Below are positions 1-6,430 of a stretch of 6,430 bases of DNA, in pieces. The notes below the pieces were generated by a model. The model did not search any database, was not told the origin of the DNA, and saw only the letters and a list, made by a program, of their open reading frames with translations. A program made the translations under genes and the position numbers. Within the stretch, counting starts at the first letter, position 1. Every line of letters starts with the position of its first letter. The DNA comes from an uncultured Bacteroides sp. (lineage in GTDB: Bacteria > Bacteroidota > Bacteroidia > Bacteroidales > Bacteroidaceae). Where the stretch lies: positions 1 through 6,430 of the forward strand of contig CAKUYM010000248.1 in NCBI GenBank assembly GCA_934716785.1, written 5' to 3'.

Positions 1-881
1 GCCGTCATATTGCTCGGAGTCAATTCTACACTCAGAATGCCGTTTTCGTCTAACTTCTTGGTTGTATTGACCAACAATTGGGGTACTTCCGCACGTGTCA
101 GCTTCAATTCGTGAATATCCGCACATTGGAAATCTGCTTCGGACAAATCAATGTCTTTAGGCAGAATCTTGAACTTGGCGGTAGCTGTATGAGCAGTAAC
201 TACTTTGCCTTGTGTATTGGCATAGCTGGCTGCTTCCAGAAAATCATCTTCTTCGAATACAAATTGTTTTTGGAAGAGGATAGAACTGATGCCACTGAAA
301 CCACCGCCTTGCACTGGAAGAATGTAGTTTTCACCGTAGATATAGACGGAGAGTGTTTTATTCTCTTTATTTTCTGCAAGAATTGGTGTGTCTTTGTCGG
401 CGGTTATGGTGGTTTGCACCAACCCATTCGTATTTTGGATATAGATGTAACCGTTGCTCTTGTCATAGAACAATTGGTCTTTGTCTGTTCCGGGAATTTC
501 CTGCTCAGTGCCGAATGTCAACACTTTATACCATCCTGCGCCCTTGTCTTTAGTATATCTCCATGTGCCTTCTTCCACCTTGAACTGGTAAAAAGGAGTA
601 GCCTTATTGGAAGCCTGTACATATAGCTCGTCTCCATTGCTCAATACGATAGTGTATTGTGACTGGTCTTCACTGGGATACCAGCTTTGTACGGTGAGGT
701 TGGCGTTCAGGGCAGCTTCTATTTTTTCTTTGAATCTGTCCATGTCAGACTCAACCGTAGTGATACGGTTGTTCAATCCTTCAATATCCGAGTCGTAATC
801 CTTGCAGGAAACAACTCCTGTTCCTAATGAAAACAACAGTGCTCCGTAGAGAAAACTGTTTAATACTTTCTTGTTCATCAT
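1..881 (-). CDS. DUF4988-like coiled-coil surface lipoprotein, 3' end cut by window edge
   Basis: Partial gene: the first 293 codons are present and the rest lies left of base 1. I translated it by hand from the ATG at 881 (a second ATG follows directly). Residues 1-25 form a signal peptide with a lipobox ending at Cys26 (GVVSC), followed by KDYDSD, an acidic start typical of surface-exported Bacteroidetes lipoproteins. Residues 33-57 carry an ideal a/d heptad series (I33, L36, I40, V43, M47, F50, I54, A57), so a short coiled coil follows the lipid anchor. The rest is beta-rich, with a small domain at about 60-160 and another from about 165. This layout resembles DUF4988 (PF16378, named 'PL29 family lyase N-terminal domain' in some annotations). 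Family assignment is from memory of its pattern, without a search. The role is probably a surface glycan-binding protein or the N-terminal part of an enzyme; the missing C-terminus would decide. It is the last visible gene of the operon, 38 bp after its neighbour. Confidence 0.75.
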   Translation of the reverse strand, partial: MMNKKVLNSFLYGALLFSLGTGVVSCKDYDSDIEGLNNRITTVESDMDRFKEKIEAALNANLTVQSWYPSEDQSQYTIVLSNGDELYVQASNKATPFYQFKVEEGTWRYTKDKGAGWYKVLTFGTEQEIPGTDKDQLFYDKSNGYIYIQNTNGLVQTTITADKDTPILAENKENKTLSVYIYGENYILPVQGGGFSGISSILFQKQFVFEEDDFLEAASYANTQGKVVTAHTATAKFKILPKDIDLSEADFQCADIHELKLTRAEVPQLLVNTTKKLDENGILSVELTPSNMT

Positions 882-919
882 AGATAAATTTTTAGTTTGA
901 TACATATTTCACTGTTTTT
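882..919 (-). promoter_or_regulatory. AT-rich intergenic leader without Shine-Dalgarno
   Basis: This 38-bp gap lies between the DUF5010 gene stop and the DUF4988-like gene start, and 31 of its 38 bases are A or T. No purine-rich Shine-Dalgarno box precedes the ATG; it is preceded instead by an A-rich stretch (AAACTAAAAATTTATCT). This is the usual Bacteroidetes initiation context. I see no hairpin and no match to the Bacteroides -7 (TAnnTTTG) promoter element, which supports co-transcription with the upstream gene. Confidence 0.4.
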
Positions 920-2590
920 TTATTTTTCTGCGATAATTTCTATGTAATTCAGGCTAATGTCACCTTCGGTCACTATTAGGTTGAAGTCGGCATATCCACG
1001 TGCTTCACGGGAGTAAACAGCTACTTCGGCTTCTTCCCATGTGCCGCCTGTGGCAGGGAGGCTTACGCTTGAGGTCATCGTGTCGCCAATCTGGCAACGT
1101 AAGCCAACTGCACCGTTGCTGGAGTAGCGGAAGCGGATGGTAGATGAACCGGTCCGGAAAGGTATCTCTTTCCATCTCAGTGTGTTCAGTCCGCCGGAAG
1201 TGAGATTGGCATGCCAACCGCCGCTGTACTTCGTGTCGTTGCAGTATTTCACCACACCCTGCTCGGGAGCATTATTCATTTCTACTTCCATCAACAGCGT
1301 TTCTATCTTATTGCCCGAAACCGAACCGTTGAAACAGTAGTCGCAAGCTTCGGCTTCCAACTTCTGTCTGACCGGAAAAGGATGGTTGCTGTACTTGCGG
1401 AGCAGGTTGATGCGTTGATTGGGATAGTCGTAGTAGGTCTTGTCCGAACTGCGCCACCAAGCCGCATTTTCGGCAAGGTCGGTAAATCCTTCCAAGAATA
1501 CGAGGTCGGGCTTTTTTTGTAAGAACGATTCCAGCATCTTGGTTGCGTAGCGACCGTGGTCGGCATCGATAAACTGCCAGTTTGGACGGGCGAGGTCTCC
1601 CTGTACGAAGCCGGGACATCCACTGCCTACACTGAAGCCTTTGAAGTTGTAGGCGGAGATATAGGTGTTGTAGATTAAGTTCTCGTTGTATACCTCCTCT
1701 GACATATCCATAGTGGGAACGGCAAACCAGTTGTGAATACCGTCCAGATAAGGGCAGTTCACCAATGAGAAATCACGGTCTGTCCATTCGCGCTGGATGA
1801 TAAGGAACGGACGTACACCGAATGTACTGTTGAAATCATCACTGATACATTTCAGAATATAGCTCAACTTGCCGTTGTAAGCATCCGATTTTGTTTCATC
1901 GAGCCCGGTCGTACTTTTATATTTTACCGGGTCTTTCTTCATCAGTTCGCTGAGATAGCTGTCCTGCAGGAAGCCGTTAGGATTCCAGAACAGGATAACC
2001 GGACGTCCGTCTATCTCGAACCAATAGTCACGCGGTACGTTTTCGAAGGCAGGTTTCAAGTTGGCATCCCAGATGTAATAGTATATTTCTTTGCGGAAAT
2101 CATTGTCCGCCCCTTTCATATCCTCTTTCTCCGGATCGAGGAACAGCAAAGGGTAGTGTGAGCCTTCTACACGGCTACCATTCTTGAACGGCTTGTTGTC
2201 ATAACCGTATCCTTTGTGAGCGTTGCGTGCGGCCGACCATGACGCGGGCGTATCATCGAAGATGGCGATCTTGAACTCGTGTTCCACACCTTTGCGCTTG
2301 ATAGCTGCCATTAGGTCATGGAGTTTGTCGGGGCGTCCGTGGTCTATGTCTTTGTTGGCTTCACCGCGGCAGTTCATGGCAACATAGTCCTGACCGCTAT
2401 AAGCTATTTCTTCAACGAAGTTATCCCACCAATCAGCCTCGGTTATTGGGGCGGGATATGCCTTGTCATCCTGTGCTTCCGGGTAAGCGGAAGCTACGTA
2501 ACGACAGAATAATGAACGATTGTGCATGGTGGAAACATCGGTTTTTGCCTTGTCCATCTTTTGGCGCAGATTACCTTCAAATCCAGCCAA
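920..2590 (-). CDS. DUF5010-type glycosidase-like protein with C-terminal CBM6/35-like domain (uninterrupted part of the frame)
   Basis: The open part downstream of an in-frame TGA, 556 residues from a TTG at 2590; the first ATG is at 2557. I recognise a DUF5010-like (PF16402) body, related to the GH99/GH71 barrel group. In numbering of the full 609-codon frame, a barrel-like domain spans about 75-460. It has a 'DGRPVILFW' strand at 247-255, typical of GH71/99-like proteins, and a late strand with acidic residues E420, D424 and E427 that could include catalytic ones. Residues about 463-609 form a CBM6/CBM35-like beta-sandwich: 'LEAEA' near its start, 'LPATGGTW' at 564-571, and 'LNYIEI' near the end, all hallmarks of that fold. 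The expected job is binding and probably hydrolysing a glycan at the cell surface; the substrate is unknown. Without the upstream signal peptide (see the pseudogene entry) a product starting at 2590 or 2557 would stay in the cytoplasm. A weak purine stretch (ATAGG) precedes the TTG, which is not enough to call a real start. Confidence 0.8.
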   Translation of the reverse strand: MAGFEGNLRQKMDKAKTDVSTMHNRSLFCRYVASAYPEAQDDKAYPAPITEADWWDNFVEEIAYSGQDYVAMNCRGEANKDIDHGRPDKLHDLMAAIKRKGVEHEFKIAIFDDTPASWSAARNAHKGYGYDNKPFKNGSRVEGSHYPLLFLDPEKEDMKGADNDFRKEIYYYIWDANLKPAFENVPRDYWFEIDGRPVILFWNPNGFLQDSYLSELMKKDPVKYKSTTGLDETKSDAYNGKLSYILKCISDDFNSTFGVRPFLIIQREWTDRDFSLVNCPYLDGIHNWFAVPTMDMSEEVYNENLIYNTYISAYNFKGFSVGSGCPGFVQGDLARPNWQFIDADHGRYATKMLESFLQKKPDLVFLEGFTDLAENAAWWRSSDKTYYDYPNQRINLLRKYSNHPFPVRQKLEAEACDYCFNGSVSGNKIETLLMEVEMNNAPEQGVVKYCNDTKYSGGWHANLTSGGLNTLRWKEIPFRTGSSTIRFRYSSNGAVGLRCQIGDTMTSSVSLPATGGTWEEAEVAVYSREARGYADFNLIVTEGDISLNYIEIIAEK

Positions 2591-2654
2591 AGTACCTATT
2601 TTATACGAACGTACGATTTCTTGCTCCGTATCCTGCCCGCTATTAGAATTAGGA

Positions 2655-2686
2655 TCATCCGATCAGGCATTCTGATTGTCATCCGA
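2655..2686 (-). repeat. Short direct repeat encoding two SDD motifs around the TGA
   Basis: The 8-mer TCGGATGA occurs at 2686-2679 and again at 2662-2655 on the minus strand, exactly 24 bases (8 codons) apart. Each copy encodes Ser-Asp-Asp, and the sequence after each is rich in Asn codons. The TGA is the codon just before the second copy. This could be a small in-frame duplication of the acidic export motif, or chance in a low-complexity linker. Confidence 0.4.
2663..2665 (-). other. Premature TGA stop codon in DUF5010 lipoprotein frame
   Basis: Plus-strand bases TCA read as TGA on the minus strand, at codon 29 of the frame opened by the ATG at 2749. It separates the 28-residue signal peptide and acidic export motif from the enzyme-like body. 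No other stop occurs in this frame until 920. Confidence 0.9.
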
Positions 2687-2749
2687 GCATGCCCAACAGA
2701 AGGCCCCTAAACTCAGCAGGCAGATGTATTTCCAATATTTATTTTTCAT

Positions 2750-2778
2750 ATTCTTTCTATTGTTAAAGAGTTATATAT
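2750..2778 (-). promoter_or_regulatory. AT-rich intergenic leader supporting the ATG at 2749
   Basis: This 29-bp gap follows the stop of the GH99-like gene, and 24 of its 29 bases are A or T. On the minus strand it ends in AATAGAAAGAAT directly before the ATG at 2749, an A-rich context like those before the other genes here. This supports 2749, not 2590, as the ancestral start of the DUF5010 gene. No terminator hairpin is visible. Confidence 0.4.
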
Positions 2779-4140
2779 TCAATTTTTCTTGAATTGCTGG
2801 CGAGTAATGTCCAAATAGGTCCTACCGTATCCGTTGCCATATCCTTCTACTGTCGGTTCGATGAAAGAGTCGAAGTTGTACTTATTATAAGAATCGATGA
2901 GAATCAATCGGTTGCGTCCGGCATTCATCTTAGCTACATTGCACATGGTGCGGTAAGTGTCAGCGTCTTTCTTTACAATAGGAGAGTTGCCGATAGAACC
3001 GCGGCCGTCTTGCACCAGCTTGTTCCATGCCGGTCCGATACAAGGTACATACTCCATGCTGCCGTCACCGAAAGCGGGCAATGCTGTTTCGCGGTTGTAC
3101 TTCCAATTTTGATCTATCATCTGTGGATACATATAGGAACGGGTCATTTCCGACTGGTCGTACATGTTGCGGCTGGCTACGGCATCTACGCCGCCTTCCA
3201 TATAGAAGTATTGGAAAAGCATCTGGTTGCACCATACATCAGCACTTTCCGCCATGATGTAGATATCGTAACCGGTAGCCTCTTTCACCGCTTTACGGAT
3301 ATCGTCATACATGGCTTTGGAGTCTTGTGCATAAATCTCGCCTGTCTTGTTTTTGATATAAACTACCGGGCGTGTGCCACCTAACTTGTAATAGCGGTCA
3401 TCTGAAAAGTAACAACCGATTTTGCAGAAGAAGTTATTCAGCAGTTGCTGGCGGGTGTAATTGACACCGTTATAGACTCTTCCGGTTGCCGTCTCGATGC
3501 AGTTGTTTGAAGAAAGAGTGGGGGGCAGGTCGACAATGTTGTTCCAGTTGACGGCAATTACTATCTTCATTGTCTTCAGATCTACGAAGTCCACTCCCGG
3601 CTGACCAAGGTGTGGCATTGGTAAGCGTTTGCCGCCTCTGCCGGAACGCCCCAACATCATGGTGACGAACAGTGAATCTCCTTGGTTGATTTCTGTACCG
3701 GGACCTTTGCCTAAGTCTACGCCTACTTCTGGCAGGATCATAAAGTTGGCTCCGGCTTCAATGCAGTCGTCCACATGCTGCTGTATCATCGGTATCATGC
3801 GGTAGCTCTGGCTTCCTGCATCCGGCTGTAAGTAGCCCTCTTTTTGTGATTCGGGCATGACTTGTGGTGTCAGGTTATTATAGTCATTCTTAGCACTCAG
3901 TTCCTTGTCGGTCAGTGTCAGCAGTTCCCAACGGGTGAAGTTAGCGTCACCATTCGGTCTGTTGGTAATATCATTTCCTTTATAGTAGAAAATGCCCACC
4001 TGATAATCTTCGGTGACAGGGATTTCCGGAATATCGTAGTTCAGGAAGTAGTCATCAATGCTCGGCCCTTCTTCCTTATTGCATGCAGTAAGAAAGAGTA
4101 AAGCAGCGAAGCATCCGTTAATGTATTTCATTAGTTTCAT
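2779..4140 (-). CDS. GH99/GH71/WbsX-like lipoprotein, possibly catalytically degenerate
   Basis: This is a 453-residue protein. Residues 1-19 are a lipoprotein signal peptide with lipobox FLTAC (Cys20), followed by NKEE, which suggests surface export. A start at Met4 (4131) would also give a working signal. Features of a GH99/GH71/WbsX-type barrel are: an opening strand 'VGIFYYKGN' (48-56), where the family usually has a FYY-W motif; 'IEAGANFMIL' (127-136), matching the 'G.dgf' second strand; 'RPVVYI' (257-262), matching the family's R-P strand; and a C-terminal 'SYNKYNFDSFIEPT' (417-430) followed by a Gly/Tyr-rich segment and 'YLDI'. That last part lines up with the family's NEWHEGTQIEP motif, but the two glutamates used by GH99 enzymes fall on K420 and F423. 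It may therefore bind rather than cut glycan, or use other residues. It lies 22 bp after the SusD gene in the same operon. The family call comes from motif pattern alone; membership of a named DUF remains open. Confidence 0.65.
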   Translation of the reverse strand: MKLMKYINGCFAALLFLTACNKEEGPSIDDYFLNYDIPEIPVTEDYQVGIFYYKGNDITNRPNGDANFTRWELLTLTDKELSAKNDYNNLTPQVMPESQKEGYLQPDAGSQSYRMIPMIQQHVDDCIEAGANFMILPEVGVDLGKGPGTEINQGDSLFVTMMLGRSGRGGKRLPMPHLGQPGVDFVDLKTMKIVIAVNWNNIVDLPPTLSSNNCIETATGRVYNGVNYTRQQLLNNFFCKIGCYFSDDRYYKLGGTRPVVYIKNKTGEIYAQDSKAMYDDIRKAVKEATGYDIYIMAESADVWCNQMLFQYFYMEGGVDAVASRNMYDQSEMTRSYMYPQMIDQNWKYNRETALPAFGDGSMEYVPCIGPAWNKLVQDGRGSIGNSPIVKKDADTYRTMCNVAKMNAGRNRLILIDSYNKYNFDSFIEPTVEGYGNGYGRTYLDITRQQFKKN

Positions 4141-4162
4141 AACTGTTTATCTATTTATTATA
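4141..4162 (-). promoter_or_regulatory. AT-rich intergenic leader between SusD and GH99-like genes
   Basis: This 22-bp gap has 19 A or T bases and no Shine-Dalgarno box before the ATG at 4140. It is too short and unstructured for a terminator, so the two genes are very likely co-transcribed and probably translationally linked. Confidence 0.4.
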
Positions 4163-6154
4163 TTATTCATTATCTTCTATGCGTATCCACTTTATACTTG
4201 CCGCCAAGCGTTCTTCTCCCTGCAGAGAAGCATATTCGGGATAGTCTTCGAGTACATTTTCGACAAACTCTTCAACCGTATCGCCATACCAATGGGCTAC
4301 CATTTCGTTGTTGTACATCAACTGCCCGCTTTTCCAACGTTCGTATAAGCCTTCTTGGTTGTATGGACCGCAGATCCCCAGTGGAGTGAAGAAGTTGTCA
4401 TTGTAGTTGCCATCAGAACGGGGAACGAGTGAGGTAGATTGCAGCATGCGGCAGGCCTCACGGTAATAGTTCATATTCCAGTTTCGTTCGTCCGTAGGAT
4501 ATTGCAGGCGTTCGGGTACTGGGTCGAACAGGTTGGCACCATAGGTCCCGTAGTTGTTCGGAGTTCCGTTATAGAAGATAGGCGGATATTGCATCACACG
4601 TGTTCTGCGTTCCAGTGTCCATCCGGCAAATCCGTTGAAATAGTCGGCAATGTAACGTTGCTTCCACACCTGTTCCAGATTGTTCTTGTAACCGCCTTTT
4701 CCGTTGATGTCGGCTTTATAGAAAGCACGGTAGTCACGACATCCCAGTCCGTTAGTGTTCCATTTGATACCGTTGCGCTCGATATATTGGGCTGTTCCGT
4801 TAGTGATGCCATACTCGTTCATAGAAGCGCTGATACCACTGTAATAGTACTGTTCGGCACTCTGTGGCAGTGCCACATTCACCCCCCATTCGTCTTTGCG
4901 TAATTGAACTTCGGAGAGCATAAAGTTTACGTCCGCCCATGTCAGCAGTTTCACTGTAGCGTCTTGCTTGATGAAGTCTCGCTGGATCAAAGCGTATGTA
5001 TATCCTTCAATGCTGACGGAAGCTGTAGAGTAAAGGCTTTGCAGATTGTTGTTATGCTCGTCTTTGCCTACAATCCATCCGCTTGGTGTCTGTTTCAGTT
5101 CGAAACGCGGCAAAAATGGTATCCTATATGATACTTGGATATATTTCTGCTCGGCTACCGACCACAAGGAGTCTCTTACTACAGCACGGTAGTCGCCACT
5201 TTCGTTGAGGCGTGATGTTTGTGCATATTTACTTAAACGAGGGTCTTTATAAGAACGCATATAACAGAAAAAGTATTCGTTCATAGCCGGATAAGTCAGG
5301 CCGCCTATTTCTGTTTCCAGTTTCGTACCCAGATCGAATTCTTTCAGAATGCGGTTATAATATAAGGATACATCGGCATTGGGGTCGGTTCCGTAGCGGC
5401 CTGCCGCATTGTCGTTGTTGGAGCTGAACAGATAGTTGCGGTTGGTTTCGTTCAATGCTTTTTCTATCTGCTCGCGTGCCATGGAGATAGCTTCAGGACT
5501 TTTCTTCATGTTCATCATACGGATAGCTACATCCAAGCGTAGGGAATTGGCAAACTTGCGCCATTTCTCGATGTCACTGTCACCACCGGCTGAAGGATAG
5601 AACGGGTCTTTTAACATCTTCGTTCCGTTCGGGTCGAAAGTTTCTACAGCTTGGTCCAACCAACGAAGTATTTGCATGTACACTTCAGCTTCACTGTTGT
5701 AGTAATATACATTCCCATATGTTTCTTTACAGGCTGCATCCATAGGAATTGGTCCCCAAGTACCTGTCAGAACGGAATATAAGTAAGCTTTCCATGTTGT
5801 CAGTATTGCCCGGTAGTTGCCGTTGGCATCCCAATCGTATTTTTGTTCCATGATGGTCACATCGCCCAAGACCTTTTTGTAGAAATTATAGAATCTGTCG
5901 CCTACGTTTTCCGAACTTTGTGGGCTGGTCCATGAAACTACATAACGTGCCATATAAGCGTAGTAATTATAGTTCATCTCAGATAATACGTCCAAAGATT
6001 TGTATATGGTGCCCGGAAATATCTTTTGGATGTCAATCTCGTCCAAATAGAGTTTGTTGGGGTTTTGGTTGGTTGCGTCAAAGCTGTCTACGCAAGATGT
6101 TGTCAGCCCCAACATAACTGCTGTACATAATGTATATAAATACTTTTTCATCAT
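4163..6154 (-). CDS. SusD/RagB-like nutrient-binding outer-membrane lipoprotein
   Basis: This is a 663-residue SusD homologue, the surface lid and glycan-binding partner of the SusC channel. The signal peptide (MMKKYLYT start) ends in lipobox LTTSC with Cys21, followed by VDSFDATNQNPN, close to the 'NtNPn' opening of SusD-like families. TPR-region hallmarks are visible: 'WKAYLYSVLTGTWGPIP' (121-137), where the family has a Lys-Ala-Tyr helix leading to 'WGDIP', and 'DIEKWRKFANSLRLDVAIRM' (194-213), matching the 'kW.kfANSLklrla.R' helix. Near the C-terminus 'RLQYPTDERNWN' (about 549-560) matches the 'RL.YP..E..N' motif of the SusD-like_2/PF12741-type branch rather than classical SusD. The protein is longer than the usual 500-550 residues, with roughly 50-90 extra residues at the end that include an acidic helix-like stretch. 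The ATG at 6154 lies 8 bp after the SusC stop; Met2 (6151) is an equally possible start. The true starch susD is not implied, and the bound glycan is unknown. Confidence 0.93.
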   Translation of the reverse strand: MMKKYLYTLCTAVMLGLTTSCVDSFDATNQNPNKLYLDEIDIQKIFPGTIYKSLDVLSEMNYNYYAYMARYVVSWTSPQSSENVGDRFYNFYKKVLGDVTIMEQKYDWDANGNYRAILTTWKAYLYSVLTGTWGPIPMDAACKETYGNVYYYNSEAEVYMQILRWLDQAVETFDPNGTKMLKDPFYPSAGGDSDIEKWRKFANSLRLDVAIRMMNMKKSPEAISMAREQIEKALNETNRNYLFSSNNDNAAGRYGTDPNADVSLYYNRILKEFDLGTKLETEIGGLTYPAMNEYFFCYMRSYKDPRLSKYAQTSRLNESGDYRAVVRDSLWSVAEQKYIQVSYRIPFLPRFELKQTPSGWIVGKDEHNNNLQSLYSTASVSIEGYTYALIQRDFIKQDATVKLLTWADVNFMLSEVQLRKDEWGVNVALPQSAEQYYYSGISASMNEYGITNGTAQYIERNGIKWNTNGLGCRDYRAFYKADINGKGGYKNNLEQVWKQRYIADYFNGFAGWTLERRTRVMQYPPIFYNGTPNNYGTYGANLFDPVPERLQYPTDERNWNMNYYREACRMLQSTSLVPRSDGNYNDNFFTPLGICGPYNQEGLYERWKSGQLMYNNEMVAHWYGDTVEEFVENVLEDYPEYASLQGEERLAASIKWIRIEDNE

Positions 6155-6162
6155 TATCGCTG

Positions 6163-6430
6163 TTAGAAAGTTATTTTAAAATCGAAACCATAACTGGAAG
6201 TTGGCAGGTTAAAACCTCGTTCCAGTCCTTGCTGGATTCCCATGGAAGACGTTGCTTCCGGATCTATACCTTTGGGCGTTTTCTGGTGAAGGATAGCTAC
6301 GTTTCTACCTACGGCCGAAATTCGCATGGACTGGATGAAACCAATCTTTTTCAACCAATTCTTAGGCAGGTTATATCCTAAAGAAATCTCTTTCAGTTTT
6401 ACGAAAGAAGCATCATACAGGTAAAGTTCA
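6163..6430 (-). CDS. SusC/RagA-like TonB-dependent outer-membrane transporter, C-terminal end only
   Basis: Only the last 88 codons plus a TAA stop (6163-6165) are inside the window; the gene continues to the right. The first full codon here ends at 6429. The translation carries the standard SusC ending: 'DASFVKLKEISLGYNLPKNW' near the start of the segment, then 'VGRNVAIL', then 'DPEA', and 'SSYGFDFKITF' at the terminus. The final Phe is the aromatic residue recognised by the BAM machinery for insertion of outer-membrane beta-barrels. These motifs are strands and turns of the last part of the 22-strand barrel. Energised by TonB, the protein would import oligosaccharides delivered by the SusD partner encoded 8 bp downstream. 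The N-terminal plug, carboxypeptidase-like domain and TonB box cannot be assessed. Confidence 0.95.
   Translation of the reverse strand, partial: ELYLYDASFVKLKEISLGYNLPKNWLKKIGFIQSMRISAVGRNVAILHQKTPKGIDPEATSSMGIQQGLERGFNLPTSSYGFDFKITF

Larger units (their letters stand above)
920..2749 (-). pseudogene. Full DUF5010 lipoprotein gene interrupted by an in-frame TGA
   Basis: Hand translation from the ATG at 2749 gives a clear lipoprotein signal (MKNKYWKY, a hydrophobic run, then FCWAC with Cys21) followed by SDDN. The same frame meets TGA at codon 29 (bases 2663-2665). It then continues without any frame change through a S/N/D/G-rich linker (SDDPNSNSG) into the 556-residue body, for 609 codons in total. 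The ATG sits 29 bp after the stop of the upstream gene, the spacing expected for a true operon start. I therefore infer that the real gene starts at 2749 and carries a single-base nonsense change. The lost residue lies in a flexible linker; codons one change away from TGA include GGA, AGA, CGA, TGG, TCA and TTA. Alternatives are a sequencing error, read-through, or re-initiation downstream giving an unlipidated protein. Confidence 0.7.

Noticed and set aside
78..626. A 182-codon plus-strand open frame, antisense to the DUF4988-like gene
   Set aside because: It lies fully opposite a gene with a clear signal peptide and coiled coil. Its translation is Cys/Phe/Ile-rich with no domain pattern, as expected for an antisense shadow.
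882..919. A promoter or terminator between the DUF5010 and DUF4988-like genes
   Set aside because: No inverted repeat followed by a T-run and no Bacteroides -33/-7 pair can be seen. The AT-richness matches the other intergenic leaders.
2663..2665. TGA as a selenocysteine codon or evidence of an alternative genetic code
   Set aside because: The codon sits in a low-complexity linker with no redox motif. The GH99-like gene ends in TGA at 2779 as a normal stop, and one internal TGA does not support recoding.
2590..2749. A frameshift as the cause of the split DUF5010 gene
   Set aside because: The ATG at 2749 and the stop at 920 are exactly 610 codons apart, and the signal peptide, linker and body are all in one frame. 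Only the TGA interrupts it.
2794..3384. A 196-codon plus-strand open frame opposite the GH99-like gene
   Set aside because: It is antisense to a well-supported coding region, with no recognisable motif, signal or separate upstream region.
4439..4903. A 154-codon plus-strand open frame opposite the SusD gene
   Set aside because: It lies entirely within the SusD coding region on the other strand, and its composition reflects the complement of SusD codons.

Overview
The window is a piece of a Bacteroidales polysaccharide-utilisation locus (PUL), most likely from Bacteroides or a close relative. The evidence is the pair of a SusC-type TonB-dependent transporter end followed by a SusD-type lipoprotein, a run of lipoproteins with acidic residues just after the lipidated cysteine, moderate GC content, and short AT-rich intergenic leaders with no clear Shine-Dalgarno sequence. 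I cannot name the species.

All genes lie on the minus strand and read from right to left. They are: the last 88 codons of a SusC-like outer-membrane transporter (6163-6429, continuing beyond the window); a SusD-like nutrient-binding lipoprotein (4163-6154); a lipoprotein that looks like a GH99/GH71/WbsX-type barrel (2779-4140); a DUF5010-type glycosidase-like barrel with a C-terminal CBM6/35-like domain (reading frame 920-2749, interrupted by an in-frame TGA at 2663-2665, so the uninterrupted part is 920-2590); and the first 293 codons of a coiled-coil, beta-rich lipoprotein resembling DUF4988 ('PL29 N-terminal domain') proteins (1-881, continuing beyond the window). Gaps are 8, 22, 29 and 38 bp. 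No terminator or promoter is visible in them, so this is almost certainly one operon.

The likely joint function is glycan capture and import at the cell surface. SusC/SusD form the importer. The three downstream lipoproteins would bind or cut the glycan outside the cell. The substrate cannot be read from the window.

The most notable points are the premature stop between the lipoprotein signal and the body of the DUF5010 protein, and the apparent loss of both GH99-type glutamates in the neighbouring barrel protein. Nothing here supports a mobile element, CRISPR array, RNA gene or wholly new system. No stretch longer than 40 bp is without a gene. The many plus-strand ORFs are shadows of the minus-strand genes.
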